From NCBI RefSeq assembly GCF_029906645.1, contig NZ_JARYGZ010000001.1, positions 496,001 to 560,000 of the forward strand: 64,000 bases of DNA. The letters are read 5' to 3'. The position numbers and the translations under genes were made by a program. This DNA is from Sphingomonas oryzagri. GTDB lineage: Bacteria; Pseudomonadota; Alphaproteobacteria; Sphingomonadales; Sphingomonadaceae. Positions 30,390-40,246 of the stretch are shown here, piece by piece. Every line of letters begins with the position of its first letter. The stretch's first letter is position 1. The notes under the pieces were generated by a model. That model worked only from the letters and a program-made list of their open reading frames with translations. It was not told where the DNA came from and ran no database searches.

Positions 30390-30502
30390 CGCTCGTCCCG
30401 AGCGAAGTCGGGGGACTGCCGCAAATCCTTCCTTCGTTCGGCCTGAGCGAAGTCGAAGGCCATGCGCTGCGGCTACACTTCGACTTCGCTCAGTGCGAAC
30501 GG
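30390..30502. repeat. Three arms of the CGTTCG...GTCGAAGGAC family
   Basis: Two arms in one orientation (CGCTCGTCCCGAGCGAAGTC from 30390 and CGTTCGGCCTGAGCGAAGTC from 30434) are followed by an opposing arm (CACTTCGACTTCGCTCAGTG from 30475). The rest of the gap to pdhA (30503-30685) shows no gene and should hold the pdhA promoter. Confidence 0.8.
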
Positions 30503-30685
30503 ATGTTTGCACGAGGGACAGCCCGGCTTCGCTCGGCGAAGCTGGATCATGTGACGTTTCCGGTAACAACATGCAATTCCTGCAATTGCGTCTCCTGCAA
30601 ACGCAACCACACCCTCCCGTTGCGTGTTTGCGCTGTCAGCGCCTATACCACGCGCCAACGAAGCCCATTCCGAGAGGCCTGAATC

Positions 30686-31747
30686 GTGGCGAGAACACCT
30701 GCCAAAAGCCCTGCGGCTGCCAAGCCGAAGGCGGATCCCATTCCCAATCGCGAACGCCCCGGCGAGCCAGACCGCTATCAGGCGAGCAAGGAAGAGCTGC
30801 TCGAATTCTACCGCCAGATGACGCTGATCCGCCGCTTCGAGGAGCGCGCCGGCCAGCTGTACGGTCTCGGCCTGATCGGCGGTTTCTGCCACCTCTATAT
30901 CGGACAGGAGGCGGTTGCCGTCGGCCTGCAGTCCGCGCTCAACGCCGAAACGGACAGCGTCATCACCGGCTATCGCGATCACGGCCACATGCTCGCCTAC
31001 GGCATCGATCCCAAGGTCATCATGGCCGAGCTGACGGGGCGCCAGGCCGGCATCTCGAAGGGCAAGGGCGGCTCGATGCACATGTTCAGCGTCGAGCATA
31101 AGTTCTACGGTGGCCACGGCATCGTCGGCGCGCAGGTCAGCCTCGGCACCGGCCTCGCCTTCAAGCACAAGTACGCCAACGACGGCGGCGTCTGCCTCGC
31201 CTACTTCGGTGACGGTGCGGCCAACCAGGGCCAGGTCTACGAGAGCATGAACATGGCGGAGCTGTGGAAGCTCCCGATCATCTTCGTGATCGAGAACAAC
31301 CAGTATGCCATGGGCACCAGCGTCAACCGCGCTTCGTCCGAGGACCAGCTCTATCGTCGTGGCGAGAGCTTCCGCGTGCCGGGCATGCAGGTGGACGGCA
31401 TGGACGTGCTCGCGGTGCGCGGCGCCGTCGAGGAGGCCCTCAAGTGGGTCCGCGCCGGCAAGGGCCCGATCGTGATGGAGCTCAAGACCTATCGCTATCG
31501 CGGTCACTCGATGTCCGATCCCGCCAAGTACCGCACCCGCGACGAGGTGCAGGCGATGAAGGACAAGTCCGACTGCATCGACCATGTGAAGCGCGAACTG
31601 GAAGCGCTCGGCGTCACCGAGGAAGAGCTGAAGAAGACCGACAAGGATATCCGCCAGATCGTCGCGGAAGCGGCCGACTTCGCCGAACAGTCGCCCGAAC
31701 CCGATCCGAAGGAGCTGTATACCGACGTGCTGGTGGGGACTTATTGA
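30686..31747 (+). CDS. pdhA: Pyruvate dehydrogenase E1 component, alpha subunit
   Basis: With PdhB it decarboxylates pyruvate and transfers the acetyl group to lipoyl-E2. The 353-residue protein has [20 protein letters not shown] and [12 protein letters not shown] in the substrate channel, and the thiamine diphosphate motif [20 protein letters not shown]. The conserved phosphorylation-loop type [19 protein letters not shown] is also present. It starts at GTG 30686 after GAGAGG. pdhB starts one base after its stop, so the two are translated together. Confidence 0.97.
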   Translation: MARTPAKSPAAAKPKADPIPNRERPGEPDRYQASKEELLEFYRQMTLIRRFEERAGQLYGLGLIGGFCHLYIGQEAVAVGLQSALNAETDSVITGYRDHGHMLAYGIDPKVIMAELTGRQAGISKGKGGSMHMFSVEHKFYGGHGIVGAQVSLGTGLAFKHKYANDGGVCLAYFGDGAANQGQVYESMNMAELWKLPIIFVIENNQYAMGTSVNRASSEDQLYRRGESFRVPGMQVDGMDVLAVRGAVEEALKWVRAGKGPIVMELKTYRYRGHSMSDPAKYRTRDEVQAMKDKSDCIDHVKRELEALGVTEEELKKTDKDIRQIVAEAADFAEQSPEPDPKELYTDVLVGTY

Positions 31748-31748
31748 G

Positions 31749-33179
31749 ATGGCGATCGAACTGAAGATGCCGGCGCTGTCCCCCACGATGGAGGAGGGCA
31801 CGCTCGCCAAGTGGCTGGTGAAGGAAGGTGACGCGGTGAAATCCGGCGACATCCTCGCCGAAATCGAGACCGACAAGGCGACGATGGAATTCGAGGCGGT
31901 GGACGAGGGCACGATCGCTCAGATCCTCGTGCCCGAGGGCACCGACGGGGTGAAGGTCGGCGCGCCGATCGCGATGCTCGCCGCCGAGGGCGAGGATGCG
32001 TCGGCCGCCAAGGCTGCCCCCAAGGTCGAAGCGCCGAAGGAAGAGGCGACCCAGAAAGAGGCTAAGCCCGCCGTTCCCGACGCCACCACGCCGCACCAGA
32101 TGGAGACCGCCGCGCGCGAGCTCGTCGCGGACGTCGCCAAGGCCGAGAAGGCCGGTGTCGATGCGCGCGATCCGGAGATTCCCGAGGGCACCGAGATGGT
32201 GAAGACCACCGTCCGCGAAGCACTGCGCGACGCGATGGCCGAGGAAATGCGCACCGACGACCGCGTCTTCGTGATGGGCGAGGAAGTCGCGCAATATCAG
32301 GGCGCCTACAAGGTGACTCAGGGCCTGCTCGACGAGTTCGGCGATCGCCGCGTGATCGACACCCCGATCACCGAATACGGCTTTGCGGGCGTCGGCACGG
32401 GCGCGGCGATGGCGGGCCTGCGCCCGATCGTCGAGTTCATGACCTTCAACTTCGCGATGCAGGCGATCGACCACATCATCAACTCGGCCGCCAAGACCAA
32501 CTACATGTCCGGTGGCCAGATGCGCGCGCCGATCGTGTTCCGCGGCCCCAACGGCGCCGCTGCTCGCGTGGGCGCGCAGCACAGCCAGAATTATGGCCCG
32601 TGGTACGCCTCGGTGCCGGGCCTGATCGTCATCGCGCCGTACAGCGCGGCCGATGCCAAGGGCCTGCTCAAGGCGGCGATCCGCTGCGAGGATCCGGTCG
32701 TGTTCCTCGAGAACGAGCTGCTTTATGGCCAGTCTTTCGAGGTGCCCAAGCTCGACGATTTCGTGCTGCCGATCGGCAAGGCGCGGATCGCCAAGGAAGG
32801 CAAGGACGTCACGCTGGTGAGCTACTCGATCGGCGTCGGCGTCGCGCTCGAAGCGGCGGTGAAGCTCGCCGAGGATGGCATCGACGCCGAGGTGGTCGAC
32901 CTGCGCACGCTGCGCCCGCTCGACACCGAGACGGTGCTCAAGTCGCTCGCCAAGACCAACCGCCTGGTGGTGGTGGAAGAGGGCTGGCCGACCTGCTCGA
33001 TCGCGTCCGAGATCGCCGCCGTGGTGATGGAGCAGGGCTTCGACGATCTCGACGCGCCGGTGCTGCGCGTCACCAACGTCGACGTGCCGCTGCCTTATGC
33101 CGCGAACCTGGAAAAGCTGGCGCTGATCAAGGTGGACGACGTCGTCACCGCCGCGAAGAAGGTCTGCTACAAGGGCTGA
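31749..33179 (+). CDS. pdhB: Pyruvate dehydrogenase E1 beta subunit with N-terminal lipoyl domain
   Basis: The 476-residue protein begins with a full lipoyl domain (residues 1-80) whose attachment Lys43 is in [11 protein letters not shown], followed by an Ala/Pro/Lys-rich hinge, then the E1-beta transketolase-like domain ([31 protein letters not shown]) and the C-terminal domain. A lipoylated E1-beta is characteristic of alphaproteobacteria. No pdhC (E2) or lpd follows; they must lie elsewhere. A strong hairpin terminator starts 7 bases after the stop. Confidence 0.97.
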   Translation: MAIELKMPALSPTMEEGTLAKWLVKEGDAVKSGDILAEIETDKATMEFEAVDEGTIAQILVPEGTDGVKVGAPIAMLAAEGEDASAAKAAPKVEAPKEEATQKEAKPAVPDATTPHQMETAARELVADVAKAEKAGVDARDPEIPEGTEMVKTTVREALRDAMAEEMRTDDRVFVMGEEVAQYQGAYKVTQGLLDEFGDRRVIDTPITEYGFAGVGTGAAMAGLRPIVEFMTFNFAMQAIDHIINSAAKTNYMSGGQMRAPIVFRGPNGAAARVGAQHSQNYGPWYASVPGLIVIAPYSAADAKGLLKAAIRCEDPVVFLENELLYGQSFEVPKLDDFVLPIGKARIAKEGKDVTLVSYSIGVGVALEAAVKLAEDGIDAEVVDLRTLRPLDTETVLKSLAKTNRLVVVEEGWPTCSIASEIAAVVMEQGFDDLDAPVLRVTNVDVPLPYAANLEKLALIKVDDVVTAAKKVCYKG

Positions 33180-33185
33180 TGCAGG

Positions 33186-33213
33186 CTGGCCTGGCCGTTC
33201 GCGGTCAGGCCAG
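33186..33213. terminator. Hairpin with TTCG loop between pdhB and the Tad genes
   Basis: CTGGCCTGGCCG-TTCG-CGGTCAGGCCAG folds to a 12-pair stem including one G-U pair, capped by a TTCG loop. It ends the pdhAB transcript and overlaps the stop (33205-33207) of the convergent TadE-like gene, so it can serve both. Confidence 0.8.
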
Positions 33214-33906
33214 GTAGCTGGAGCAGGACGAGATGGTCTGTCCGTTCGTGTTGGTGACGCCCGAGGCATAGCTCCGGGCGTCATCGCGCACGATGTAGGA
33301 CGACACGTAATGGATCTTCTTCGGCGTCACGAAGAAGTTGCCGAACAGCGGCTGGTACAGGTAGTTGATCTCGACGAACATCACGCCCGATCCGTCGGGT
33401 GCGACGACCTTGTAATTGGTGTCGCCCATGCCGGTATTGGCGATGTAGGTGCCGGATGTGCCGCTCGCTGTTCCATAATTTGACTGATAGTCGGTGGCCT
33501 TCATCTGCCCGATGCAACGCTGCCAGTGCAGCAACTGCTTGCCACCGGTCCCTTCCAGGCTCGAGAGGGTGATGCGGCCATAGGTCGTCAGCCCGAGGCT
33601 GGCGCCTTCGAGGCGGACGCCCTGCATGGCGTCGTTGATGTTGGCTTCGTCGATCGTATAGGTCGACAGGCCGGCCTCGTCGCCCATGCGCGCGGCGTTA
33701 TCGGCGAGATCCATCGTATATTGGCTGATCCGCATGTTCACGAGCGCGAGATTGGCCAGCTCGATGCCGTAGAGGCCGGTCACCACGATCAGCGGCGCGG
33801 CAAGCGCGAATTCGATCAGGGCGAGGCCGCCGGAGTCACGACGCAGCTTCGCCCCGAGGCGACGGATACGGCCGGCCGGGCCGGCGAGGATGCGATGTGC
33901 AGGCAT
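33205..33906 (-). CDS. TadE/G-like pilus assembly protein
   Basis: A 233-residue protein with the TadE motif in its hydrophobic N-terminus: RRDSGGLALIEFALAAPLIV, the Glu five residues into the helix being typical of pseudopilin-like processing or assembly. The rest is a periplasmic, strand-rich domain with two Cys. ATG at 33906 shares a base with the stop of the upstream gene (TGATG), which marks translational coupling; a second ATG at 33915 is less likely. It is the last of three tad genes; the secretion ATPase and pilin genes are not in the window. Confidence 0.82.
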   Translation of the reverse strand: MPAHRILAGPAGRIRRLGAKLRRDSGGLALIEFALAAPLIVVTGLYGIELANLALVNMRISQYTMDLADNAARMGDEAGLSTYTIDEANINDAMQGVRLEGASLGLTTYGRITLSSLEGTGGKQLLHWQRCIGQMKATDYQSNYGTASGTSGTYIANTGMGDTNYKVVAPDGSGVMFVEINYLYQPLFGNFFVTPKKIHYVSSYIVRDDARSYASGVTNTNGQTISSCSSYLA

Positions 33907-34523
33907 CAATTGCATCCCGATCCGGGGCAGCAGGTTTTGGGGCTGGTGCTCGATTGCGCGGTATAGGGCTGGTTACGCATGATCGTCTGCGACGTCATCG
34001 TGGCGAAGGTCGACAGGCCCGCCAGCTTGTAAAGCGGGAAGGGGCGCAGATACTTGATCGTGAGCGTGTAGACCGCGACGTCGCTTGCGCCGCCCTGCTG
34101 GCCGGTCGCCCCCTGATCGCTATCCCACGTCTGGTTGCCGTTCACATCGGTGAAGCATTCGGTCGCGGCATCGTATTTGCCGTTGTTGTTGCTGTCCGTA
34201 TAGGGTTCCGGAACCTGCACCTTGGAGAAGCTCGAATAGCTCTGGTGCACCGAACTCACGATGCTGGCCGAGGCGGCGACACGCTGCACCTGCGTCAGCA
34301 CCGACTGGTCGATCGTGGACCAGTTCTGCTGGCCGCCCTGGATGCCGGCGTCGCGGCCGGCTTTGCGGATCGCGCCGTTCAACGTCGACTGGACGTAGGT
34401 TTCGTAGCACATCTCCATCAGGCCCATGAGCATCAGCAGCATCACGGGCGCGATGAGCGCGAACTCTAGCACCGTGGCGCCGTCGTTCGAGCGGCGGAGC
34501 CTGGAAAGCAGTCGGCGCATCAT
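33906..34523 (-). CDS. TadE-like protein with acidic Asp/Asn loops
   Basis: The 205-residue protein has the TadE helix DGATVLEFALIAPVMLLMLM. Its periplasmic part contains two acidic loops, PYTDSNNNGKYDAATECF and TDVNGNQTWDSDQG, that resemble calcium-binding DxDxDG-type loops of EF-hand or dockerin proteins, and it ends in a Cys-rich tail (CCPGSGCN). Starts and stops overlap with both neighbours, so the three genes form an operon. The calcium idea is inference. Confidence 0.82.
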   Translation of the reverse strand: MMRRLLSRLRRSNDGATVLEFALIAPVMLLMLMGLMEMCYETYVQSTLNGAIRKAGRDAGIQGGQQNWSTIDQSVLTQVQRVAASASIVSSVHQSYSSFSKVQVPEPYTDSNNNGKYDAATECFTDVNGNQTWDSDQGATGQQGGASDVAVYTLTIKYLRPFPLYKLAGLSTFATMTSQTIMRNQPYTAQSSTSPKTCCPGSGCN

Positions 34524-36481
34524 TGCGAGACCCTCAGCATGGAGACGGCAGTCGCGATATCCTTGAACTTCGCGGACAGATCGGTGCTGCTATTGACGAA
34601 GATCGCGCGCTCGGGGTGCGCCGAGCCGACGCAATCGATCAGCGGTTGCGTGAGGCTCTGTCCCACTGCGACCACCCAGACCTGGATGTTCTTCTGCTGC
34701 GCCTTCTGACATTCCGCGAGGAAGCGGGCGTTGTGCCAGTCGTCCAGATCGCCCGAGGTGGTGCCGCGCACGCGCTTGTCCAGCGATTCGATGCCGGTCA
34801 TCCCGTAGCTGAGCGGGCTTGTCGACATTGCACCGTCGGTCAGGAAGACGATGACGCGCTTTGGTTCCGCATGGCCTGGCCACTTCGCGGTGTCGTTGCC
34901 GAAGATTCCCTGCGGCGAGATCATGCGCAGGCCCCAGATCATGCCGGTATCGTGATAGGTGCCGCCGTGCGCCCGCAGCGATGCCATGTAGCTGACGACC
35001 GCGGCCCGATCCGCGCTGTTCTTCGGATCGCGGGGGGTCAGGCGTTGCGCGGGCTGGCCGCACGGGGCGTAGCCGGCATATCGTGCGTAGGTTCCCGCGA
35101 AGTTGGCATTCTGTGCCAGGCCCGACGATGTCGTGTCGGTGGCATTGTTTTCGCCGTTTTCGACATCGTTGGCGCTATTGTAGAAGCCGTAATCGCCGTT
35201 CGCGTAGGAGTAGGACTGGCCATTGCGGGCATATTCCACCGCGGGCCACATCGGTGCCCATGGTGACGCGGCCGCCGAGGCCGGGATCAAATCCGGGTTC
35301 ATATCGGCGGGCAGCGCGTTGATATTGTAGCTGCTGACGTTGTTGTAGTTCCCGCTGCTCTGCTCGTCGATGCAGCCCTGCCAGGAGGTCGTCGCGCCGG
35401 TGACCTTGCTCGGGTCCGTAACGGAGCCAGAGGAGAGCGTGTTGACGAAGGCGCTCGTGTTGTAGGTTACCGGCTGGTACGTCCAGACCGGGCCGAGATT
35501 ATAATATTGAACCGAACAGATGCTGTTGCTCCAGGTGCCGAGCTTGCCGGTCGCCGGATAGATATAGGCAGCCGCCGAGCGCGTGTTCGCGAGGGTGAAG
35601 CCCTGGCACGTCGTCTTGTTGTCGCTGGTGTTGGATGCGTTGCCGGACTTGGACACGGCATAGTCGCCGGTCACCTTGCGCGACTGATAGGTCCATTGTG
35701 TCGCGAGATAGTTGGTGCCGAGCGAGGTGAGCGCCGCTCCGGCGTTCACCGTCGATGTATAGGGCACGAAACCGTAGCGGACGTTGGTGCCCGGCGTCAG
35801 ATTGGCGGCGAGCGTATCGTAGAAGGTCGCCACCGCATCTCGCACGGCCTGCAGCTTCGAACCGCTTTTCTCCGGGTTGTAATAGTCCGTGCTGCCGTCG
35901 GCCATCGTGTAGGGCACACTCGTCGTGCCGCAGCTCGTCGGGTCGGACGGCAGGCACGACATGGAGCCGGTGGTATCCAGCACGAACATCACGTCGGCGT
36001 CGGGCGTATCGAAGCTCGCCTGGCAGGTGACGGCGATCGTGCGGTTGGGCGCGCCGAACATGCGCATCAGTGTCATCGGCACCTGGGTGGATGCGGCGCC
36101 GTTGACCTGCGTAATACCGTTGCTGTCGGAAAAGGCCGTTGTCGTGAAGCTCTGCGAGCCGGCGACGAACCAGCTGCTCGCGGCCCAGCTCGATCCGAAA
36201 TTGTTGTTGAAATAGGCATTGGCCTGGGTCAGCGCGGTGCCGCTCAGGGGCTGGCCCACCGCCTGCGTGTTGGAGTCCATGAACTTGCGGCCGGCGAGCA
36301 CGCCCGCGTCGCAGGCGGTCTGCAGGCGCGTGCGGACCACGTACATGCGGCCGAGATCGATCGCCGATCCGGCGAAGGCGCACAGCGGGATCATCGCGGC
36401 AGCCATGATCGCCAGCGCATTGCCCCGCGCATCCCTGCGCAGGCGGGCCAGGAACCCGATTACCCCGTTCGATCGTGCCAT
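34520..36481 (-). CDS. TadG-like protein with von Willebrand A domain
   Basis: The 653-residue protein starts with a TadG-type hydrophobic helix (ARGNALAIMAAAMIPLCAFA) and continues into a large periplasmic vWA domain. The metal-binding motif DTTGSMS is at about residue 169 and the later VIVFLTDGAM matches the fold's beta-4 segment. Cys residues suggest disulphides. ATG at 36481 is chosen because GAGGCGG lies before it; an in-frame ATG at 36529 lacks an SD. First gene of the tad trio; such proteins assist pilus assembly or adhesion. Confidence 0.85.
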   Translation of the reverse strand: MARSNGVIGFLARLRRDARGNALAIMAAAMIPLCAFAGSAIDLGRMYVVRTRLQTACDAGVLAGRKFMDSNTQAVGQPLSGTALTQANAYFNNNFGSSWAASSWFVAGSQSFTTTAFSDSNGITQVNGAASTQVPMTLMRMFGAPNRTIAVTCQASFDTPDADVMFVLDTTGSMSCLPSDPTSCGTTSVPYTMADGSTDYYNPEKSGSKLQAVRDAVATFYDTLAANLTPGTNVRYGFVPYTSTVNAGAALTSLGTNYLATQWTYQSRKVTGDYAVSKSGNASNTSDNKTTCQGFTLANTRSAAAYIYPATGKLGTWSNSICSVQYYNLGPVWTYQPVTYNTSAFVNTLSSGSVTDPSKVTGATTSWQGCIDEQSSGNYNNVSSYNINALPADMNPDLIPASAAASPWAPMWPAVEYARNGQSYSYANGDYGFYNSANDVENGENNATDTTSSGLAQNANFAGTYARYAGYAPCGQPAQRLTPRDPKNSADRAAVVSYMASLRAHGGTYHDTGMIWGLRMISPQGIFGNDTAKWPGHAEPKRVIVFLTDGAMSTSPLSYGMTGIESLDKRVRGTTSGDLDDWHNARFLAECQKAQQKNIQVWVVAVGQSLTQPLIDCVGSAHPERAIFVNSSTDLSAKFKDIATAVSMLRVSQ

Positions 36482-36620
36482 CGTCCGCCTCAAATTCCCC
36501 ACCGTCCGGCTCCGCAGATTCCGGTCCATTGGGCGCCCATGCCAGAGCGCGGCTCAAGGGCGCGTTCACGAGGATGGTTAACGGGATTTTTCGGGCGCGC
36601 CGGCTGTGCCAGAAGGCGGC

Positions 36621-37295
36621 ATGGACCAGCCGATCTCCATCCAGCATCCCGAGCGCCTGCTCGCCGTCGCGCACGCACCGCGCCTCACACGCGACAGCCT
36701 CACCACCCTGTTCGCGCTCGACGAGCGGCTGGCCAGTCTCGTCTGGCGCGCCAGGGAGCCGACGATCGGGCTGATGCGGCTGGTCTGGTGGCGCGACGCG
36801 CTCGCCGCGCTCGATGAGCGGCCGCCGCCGGGCGAGCCGCTGCTCCACGCGGCGGCGGCGCTGCGGCCCGATCGCATCGCCGGGCATGACCTGGCCGCGA
36901 TGGTGGAAGGCTGGGAGGTGCTGCTCGACGACCCGGACTGGACGGCCGAGACGATGGAGATGCACGCCCGCCTGCGCGGCGCGGCGTTGTTCCGCCTGGT
37001 CGGCCGCGTGCTCGGGCGCGAGCATGAGCGGATCGAGGCGGCGGGTGAGGGCTGGGCGCTCGCCGATCTCGCCCGGCAGGCGAGTGATCCGGCGACGGCG
37101 GAGAGGCTGCTCGCCATGGCGGAGGCGCCGCTCGACAAGGGGATCACCGGCGGGTGGCCGCGCAACCTGCGTGTGCTGGGTATGCTGGCGGTGCTGGCGC
37201 GCGAGGATGTGCGGCGCGGGCACGGGGCGCTGCGCCCGCCGGCCTCGCGCTGGCGACTGATGCGGCTGCTGGCGCATCGCTGGACGGGGCGTTAG
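36621..37295 (+). CDS. Squalene/phytoene synthase-like protein
   Basis: About 224 residues. Segments such as PRLTRDSLTTLFALDERLAS and REPTIGLMRLVWWRDAL are typical of the short COG1562 branch related to NDUFAF6 rather than of true phytoene synthases, and the second Asp-rich motif of a prenyl-diphosphate synthase is not evident. Enzyme activity is therefore doubtful. GAAGG precedes ATG 36621; an upstream in-frame Met at 36606 is less likely. It is divergent from the tad genes. Confidence 0.75.
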   Translation: MDQPISIQHPERLLAVAHAPRLTRDSLTTLFALDERLASLVWRAREPTIGLMRLVWWRDALAALDERPPPGEPLLHAAAALRPDRIAGHDLAAMVEGWEVLLDDPDWTAETMEMHARLRGAALFRLVGRVLGREHERIEAAGEGWALADLARQASDPATAERLLAMAEAPLDKGITGGWPRNLRVLGMLAVLAREDVRRGHGALRPPASRWRLMRLLAHRWTGR

Positions 37296-37325
37296 TCTTC
37301 GCGCTGCGACAGGGGAGGCGTTGCG

Positions 37326-37820
37326 ATGTGGCGGTATCTGGTGGGCGGCGTCGCGGCGCTGCTGATGGCGGGCGCGGGAGTGATGATCTGGTCCGGCCTC
37401 GCCTCGCGTGACAGCCGTATCCCGCCGCCTCCCGCCGCCGTGGTGGCACCGGTCGCGGTGGTGGCGCCGGCCTCTGTCGAGATGCCCGATCCGCCTCAGG
37501 CGACGGAAAAGACGAAAGAAGAGAAACGCTTCAGCCGCGCAGATCACGACAAGGACGGCAAGATCGAGCTGGCCGAATTCCTCCAGGCGCGGCGTCGGAA
37601 TTTCGACAAGCTCGACACCAACCATGACGGCAGGCTGAGCTTCGACGAATATGCCGCCAAGGCCGAGGCAAAGTTCGCAGGCGCCGATGCCGACAAGTCG
37701 GGCGCGCTCACCCCGGCCGAGTTCGCCACGACCCGCGTGGTCCGCAAGACCAGGCCGCGCTGCCCGCCCGCGCAGGCCGCCGCCCCGGCACCGGCCGGAG
37801 CGGACGACGACGCCAGCTAA
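37326..37820 (+). CDS. EF-hand protein with N-terminal membrane anchor
   Basis: A 164-residue protein. The N-terminus MWRYLVGGVAALLMAGAGVM is a signal anchor; a Pro/Ala/Val-rich linker follows. Three EF-hand loops are seen: DHDKDGKIELAEF, DTNHDGRLSFDEY and DADKSGALTPAEF; the first two have canonical oxygen ligands. It should bind calcium outside the cytoplasmic membrane. Similar proteins are common in sphingomonads; the target is unknown. It follows the squalene-synthase-like gene by 30 bases. Confidence 0.85.
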   Translation: MWRYLVGGVAALLMAGAGVMIWSGLASRDSRIPPPPAAVVAPVAVVAPASVEMPDPPQATEKTKEEKRFSRADHDKDGKIELAEFLQARRRNFDKLDTNHDGRLSFDEYAAKAEAKFAGADADKSGALTPAEFATTRVVRKTRPRCPPAQAAAPAPAGADDDAS

Positions 37821-37827
37821 AGAAAAT

Positions 37828-37954
37828 CCTCCCCCGCCAGGGGGAGGTGGCGCCGTAAGGCGTCGGAGGGGGAGGACGGCGGCGCCGTCTCGATCGTCCC
37901 GCCGTCATCCCTCTCCGTCAGGCTGCGCCTGCCACCTCCCCGTGGCGGGGGAGG
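37828..37954. repeat. Paired CCTCCCC hairpins
   Basis: Stem CCTCCCCC-GCCA-GGGGGAGG (37828-37847) and stem CCTCCCCGTGGCGGGGGAGG (37935-37954) face each other across a GC-rich centre. They lie between the convergent EF-hand and trmFO genes, where they could end both transcripts. Same family as 25819-25948. Confidence 0.7.
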
Positions 37955-37960
37955 AACAGG

Positions 37961-39286
37961 TCAGGCCGGAACAGCCGTGATCTCCTCGCGCCACTTCGCG
38001 AGGTCTTCCCGCGCGCGAGACGTGTAGGCGGCCTTGCGGTCGGCCTTCTTCGGCAGGCTCTCGAACGGTGGAAACAGGCCGAAATTGACGTTCATCGGCT
38101 GGTAGGTCTCGGCTTCCGCCTCGCCGGTGATGTGGCCAAGCAGCGCGCCCAGCGCCGTGGTCGGCGGCGGCGGGGGCAGGGTGCGCCCGCCCAGTTCGGC
38201 GGCGGCGAAGCGGCCCGCGAGAAGCCCGATCGCGGCGCTTTCGACATAGCCCTCGCAGCCGGTGATCTGGCCGGCGAAGCGGACGTTCGGGCGGCTCTTC
38301 AGCCGGAACGTGCCGTCGAGCAGGATCGGCGATCGGATGAAGGTGTTGCGGTGAAGGCCGCCCAGCCGCGCGAACTCGGCATTCTGCAGGCCGGGGATCA
38401 TGCGGAAGACGCGCACCTGCTCGGCATGTTTCAGCTTCGTCTGGAAACCGACGATGTTCCAGAGCGTCGCCTGTTTGTTGTCCTGCCGCAGCTGCACCAC
38501 AGCGTAGGGCCAGCGACCGGTACGCGGATCGTCGAGGCCGACCGGCTTCATCGGCCCGTGCCGCAGCGTGTCGACCCCGCGCGACGCCATCACCTCGATC
38601 GGCATGCAGCCATCGAAATAGGGCGTGTCCTTCTCCCACTCCTTGAACTCGGTTTTCTCGCCCGTGTTCAGCGCGTCGATGAAGGCGAGATACTCGTCCT
38701 TGTTCATCGGGCAGTTGATGTAATCCTTGCCGTCGCCCTTGTTCCAGCGCGACTGGAACCAGCAGGTCTCCATGTCGATGCTCTCGCGGTGGACGATCGG
38801 AGCGATGGCATCGAAGAAGGCGAGCGCGTCCTGCCCCGTCTCGGACTGGATCGCGCCGGCGAGGCTCGCGGCGGTGAGCGGGCCGGTGGCGATGATGGCG
38901 GGGCCTTCCGGCAGTGCGTCGATCCGCTCGCGGACCAGTTCGATGTTCGGATGCGCCGCGATCGCGGCGGTGACGCCGGCCGAGAAACCGTCGCGGTCCA
39001 TCGCCAGCGCCGAGCCGGCGGGGACACGGTGGGCATCGCCTTCGCGCAGGATCAGCGAGCCGAGCGCGCGCATCTCCGCATGGAGCAGGCCGACGGCGTT
39101 CTTCTCGGCATCGTCCGACCTGAAGCTGTTGGAACAGACCAGTTCGGCGAGATCGTCGGTGTGGTGGGCGGGCGTGCCTTCTACGCCGCGCATTTCGGAG
39201 AGGCGCACCTTGTAGCCCGCCTCGGCCAGCTGCCACGCGGCTTCCGATCCGGCGAGGCCGCCGCCGATGATGTGAATGTCGTGCAT
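37961..39286 (-). CDS. trmFO: Methylenetetrahydrofolate-tRNA-(uracil-5-)-methyltransferase TrmFO
   Basis: Folate- and FAD-dependent enzyme that makes T54 in the T-loop of tRNA. The 441-residue protein has the N-terminal dinucleotide motif [38 protein letters not shown] with the conserved Cys region, the segment [18 protein letters not shown] and, near the end, [19 protein letters not shown]. Length is typical. ATG at 39286 has a poor SD. It is divergent from the HdeD-like gene. Confidence 0.96.
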   Translation of the reverse strand: MHDIHIIGGGLAGSEAAWQLAEAGYKVRLSEMRGVEGTPAHHTDDLAELVCSNSFRSDDAEKNAVGLLHAEMRALGSLILREGDAHRVPAGSALAMDRDGFSAGVTAAIAAHPNIELVRERIDALPEGPAIIATGPLTAASLAGAIQSETGQDALAFFDAIAPIVHRESIDMETCWFQSRWNKGDGKDYINCPMNKDEYLAFIDALNTGEKTEFKEWEKDTPYFDGCMPIEVMASRGVDTLRHGPMKPVGLDDPRTGRWPYAVVQLRQDNKQATLWNIVGFQTKLKHAEQVRVFRMIPGLQNAEFARLGGLHRNTFIRSPILLDGTFRLKSRPNVRFAGQITGCEGYVESAAIGLLAGRFAAAELGGRTLPPPPPTTALGALLGHITGEAEAETYQPMNVNFGLFPPFESLPKKADRKAAYTSRAREDLAKWREEITAVPA

Positions 39287-39364
39287 GAGGGCGCCATAGC
39301 GCCAAGGAACCGGGGCGGCGACCGCTTTGTTGATCCACCGGGCGGGACGCAGGAGGAGAGAGAC

Positions 39365-39913
39365 ATGGCCACCGCCGCCGGCCCGCATCCCGTCAACCGC
39401 TGGACCTGGACGATGGCCTGCGGTGTGCTGCTGTTCGTCGCGGGCATCTTCTTCCTCGCGGCACCCGGCTTCACCACCGCCGCGATCGCGGTGCTGATCG
39501 GCTGGCTGCTGCTGTTTACTGGCGTCGCGACCGTGGTCATGGGCTTGCGCAGCCACGGCACCCACCGGCGCTGGACGGAGATTCTCTACGGCGCCGGATC
39601 GATCCTGGTCGGGCTGCTGGTGATCATCAATCCGGTGGCGGGCGCCGCCTCGCTGGCGCTGCTGGTGGCGCTCTGGCTGTTCTGGCGCGGCATGATCGAG
39701 TTCGGCGCGGCGCGGCTCGCCGGGCCGGGGCCGACGCGCGGGATGCTGCTGGGGATCGGTGCGATCAACTGGGTGCTGGCGTTGCTGCTTCTGTTCAGCT
39801 GGCCGTTTCCAGCAGTGCGGATGCTCGGCGTGTTCGTCGGCATCAGCTTCGTGCTGGGTGGCGTCGCGACCATGCTGGCGGCGTGGCAATTGCGAAGCAT
39901 CGCGGCCGCTTGA
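39365..39913 (+). CDS. HdeD family (DUF308) membrane protein
   Basis: A 182-residue inner-membrane protein with six predicted helices arranged as repeated pairs, such as [20 protein letters not shown] and [20 protein letters not shown]. The GxxLxxxGIxxLxxP pattern in each repeat is the DUF308 signature. HdeD of E. coli is linked to acid resistance; here the role is not known. A strong GGAGGAGAG site precedes the ATG. The padR gene follows 30 bases later. Confidence 0.88.
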   Translation: MATAAGPHPVNRWTWTMACGVLLFVAGIFFLAAPGFTTAAIAVLIGWLLLFTGVATVVMGLRSHGTHRRWTEILYGAGSILVGLLVIINPVAGAASLALLVALWLFWRGMIEFGAARLAGPGPTRGMLLGIGAINWVLALLLLFSWPFPAVRMLGVFVGISFVLGGVATMLAAWQLRSIAAA

Positions 39914-39943
39914 CGAATAATTCTACATATGTTGTAAGGCGAC

Positions 39944-40246
39944 ATGCCCGGAAACCGCCGCCCGTCGAAACAAATGATCGCGTTGTTGAACGCGCTGGCC
40001 GTCCGCGCGCAGGAATGGCGGCACGGCTATGACATCATGAAGGAGACGGGGCTGTTTTCCGGCACGCTCTATCCCTTGCTGATGCGGATGACCGAGCACG
40101 GGCTGGTCGAGGCCGAATGGCGCGAACCCGCGCAACCCGGACGACCTGCCCGCCACGCCTATCGGCTGACCGCCAGCGGCCTCGAACTCGCCCAACAGGT
40201 GCATCGTGAGGGCGCTTCGCTCGTTGGAAAGGTCTCTCCCGCATGA
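39944..40246 (+). CDS. PadR family transcriptional regulator
   Basis: A 100-residue winged-helix protein. The PadR pattern is visible: EWRHGYDIMKETGLFSGTLY, LLMRMTEHGLVEAEW and the wing PGRPARHAYRLTASG. It binds DNA as a dimer and usually represses its own operon. Its stop overlaps the ATG of a membrane protein gene (ATGA), a standard arrangement in which the second gene is the partner of the regulator. Confidence 0.92.
   Translation: MPGNRRPSKQMIALLNALAVRAQEWRHGYDIMKETGLFSGTLYPLLMRMTEHGLVEAEWREPAQPGRPARHAYRLTASGLELAQQVHREGASLVGKVSPA

Noticed and set aside
30390-30685. Small RNA before pdhA
   Set aside because: The only structure is explained by the repeat arms; no promoter-terminator pair was found.
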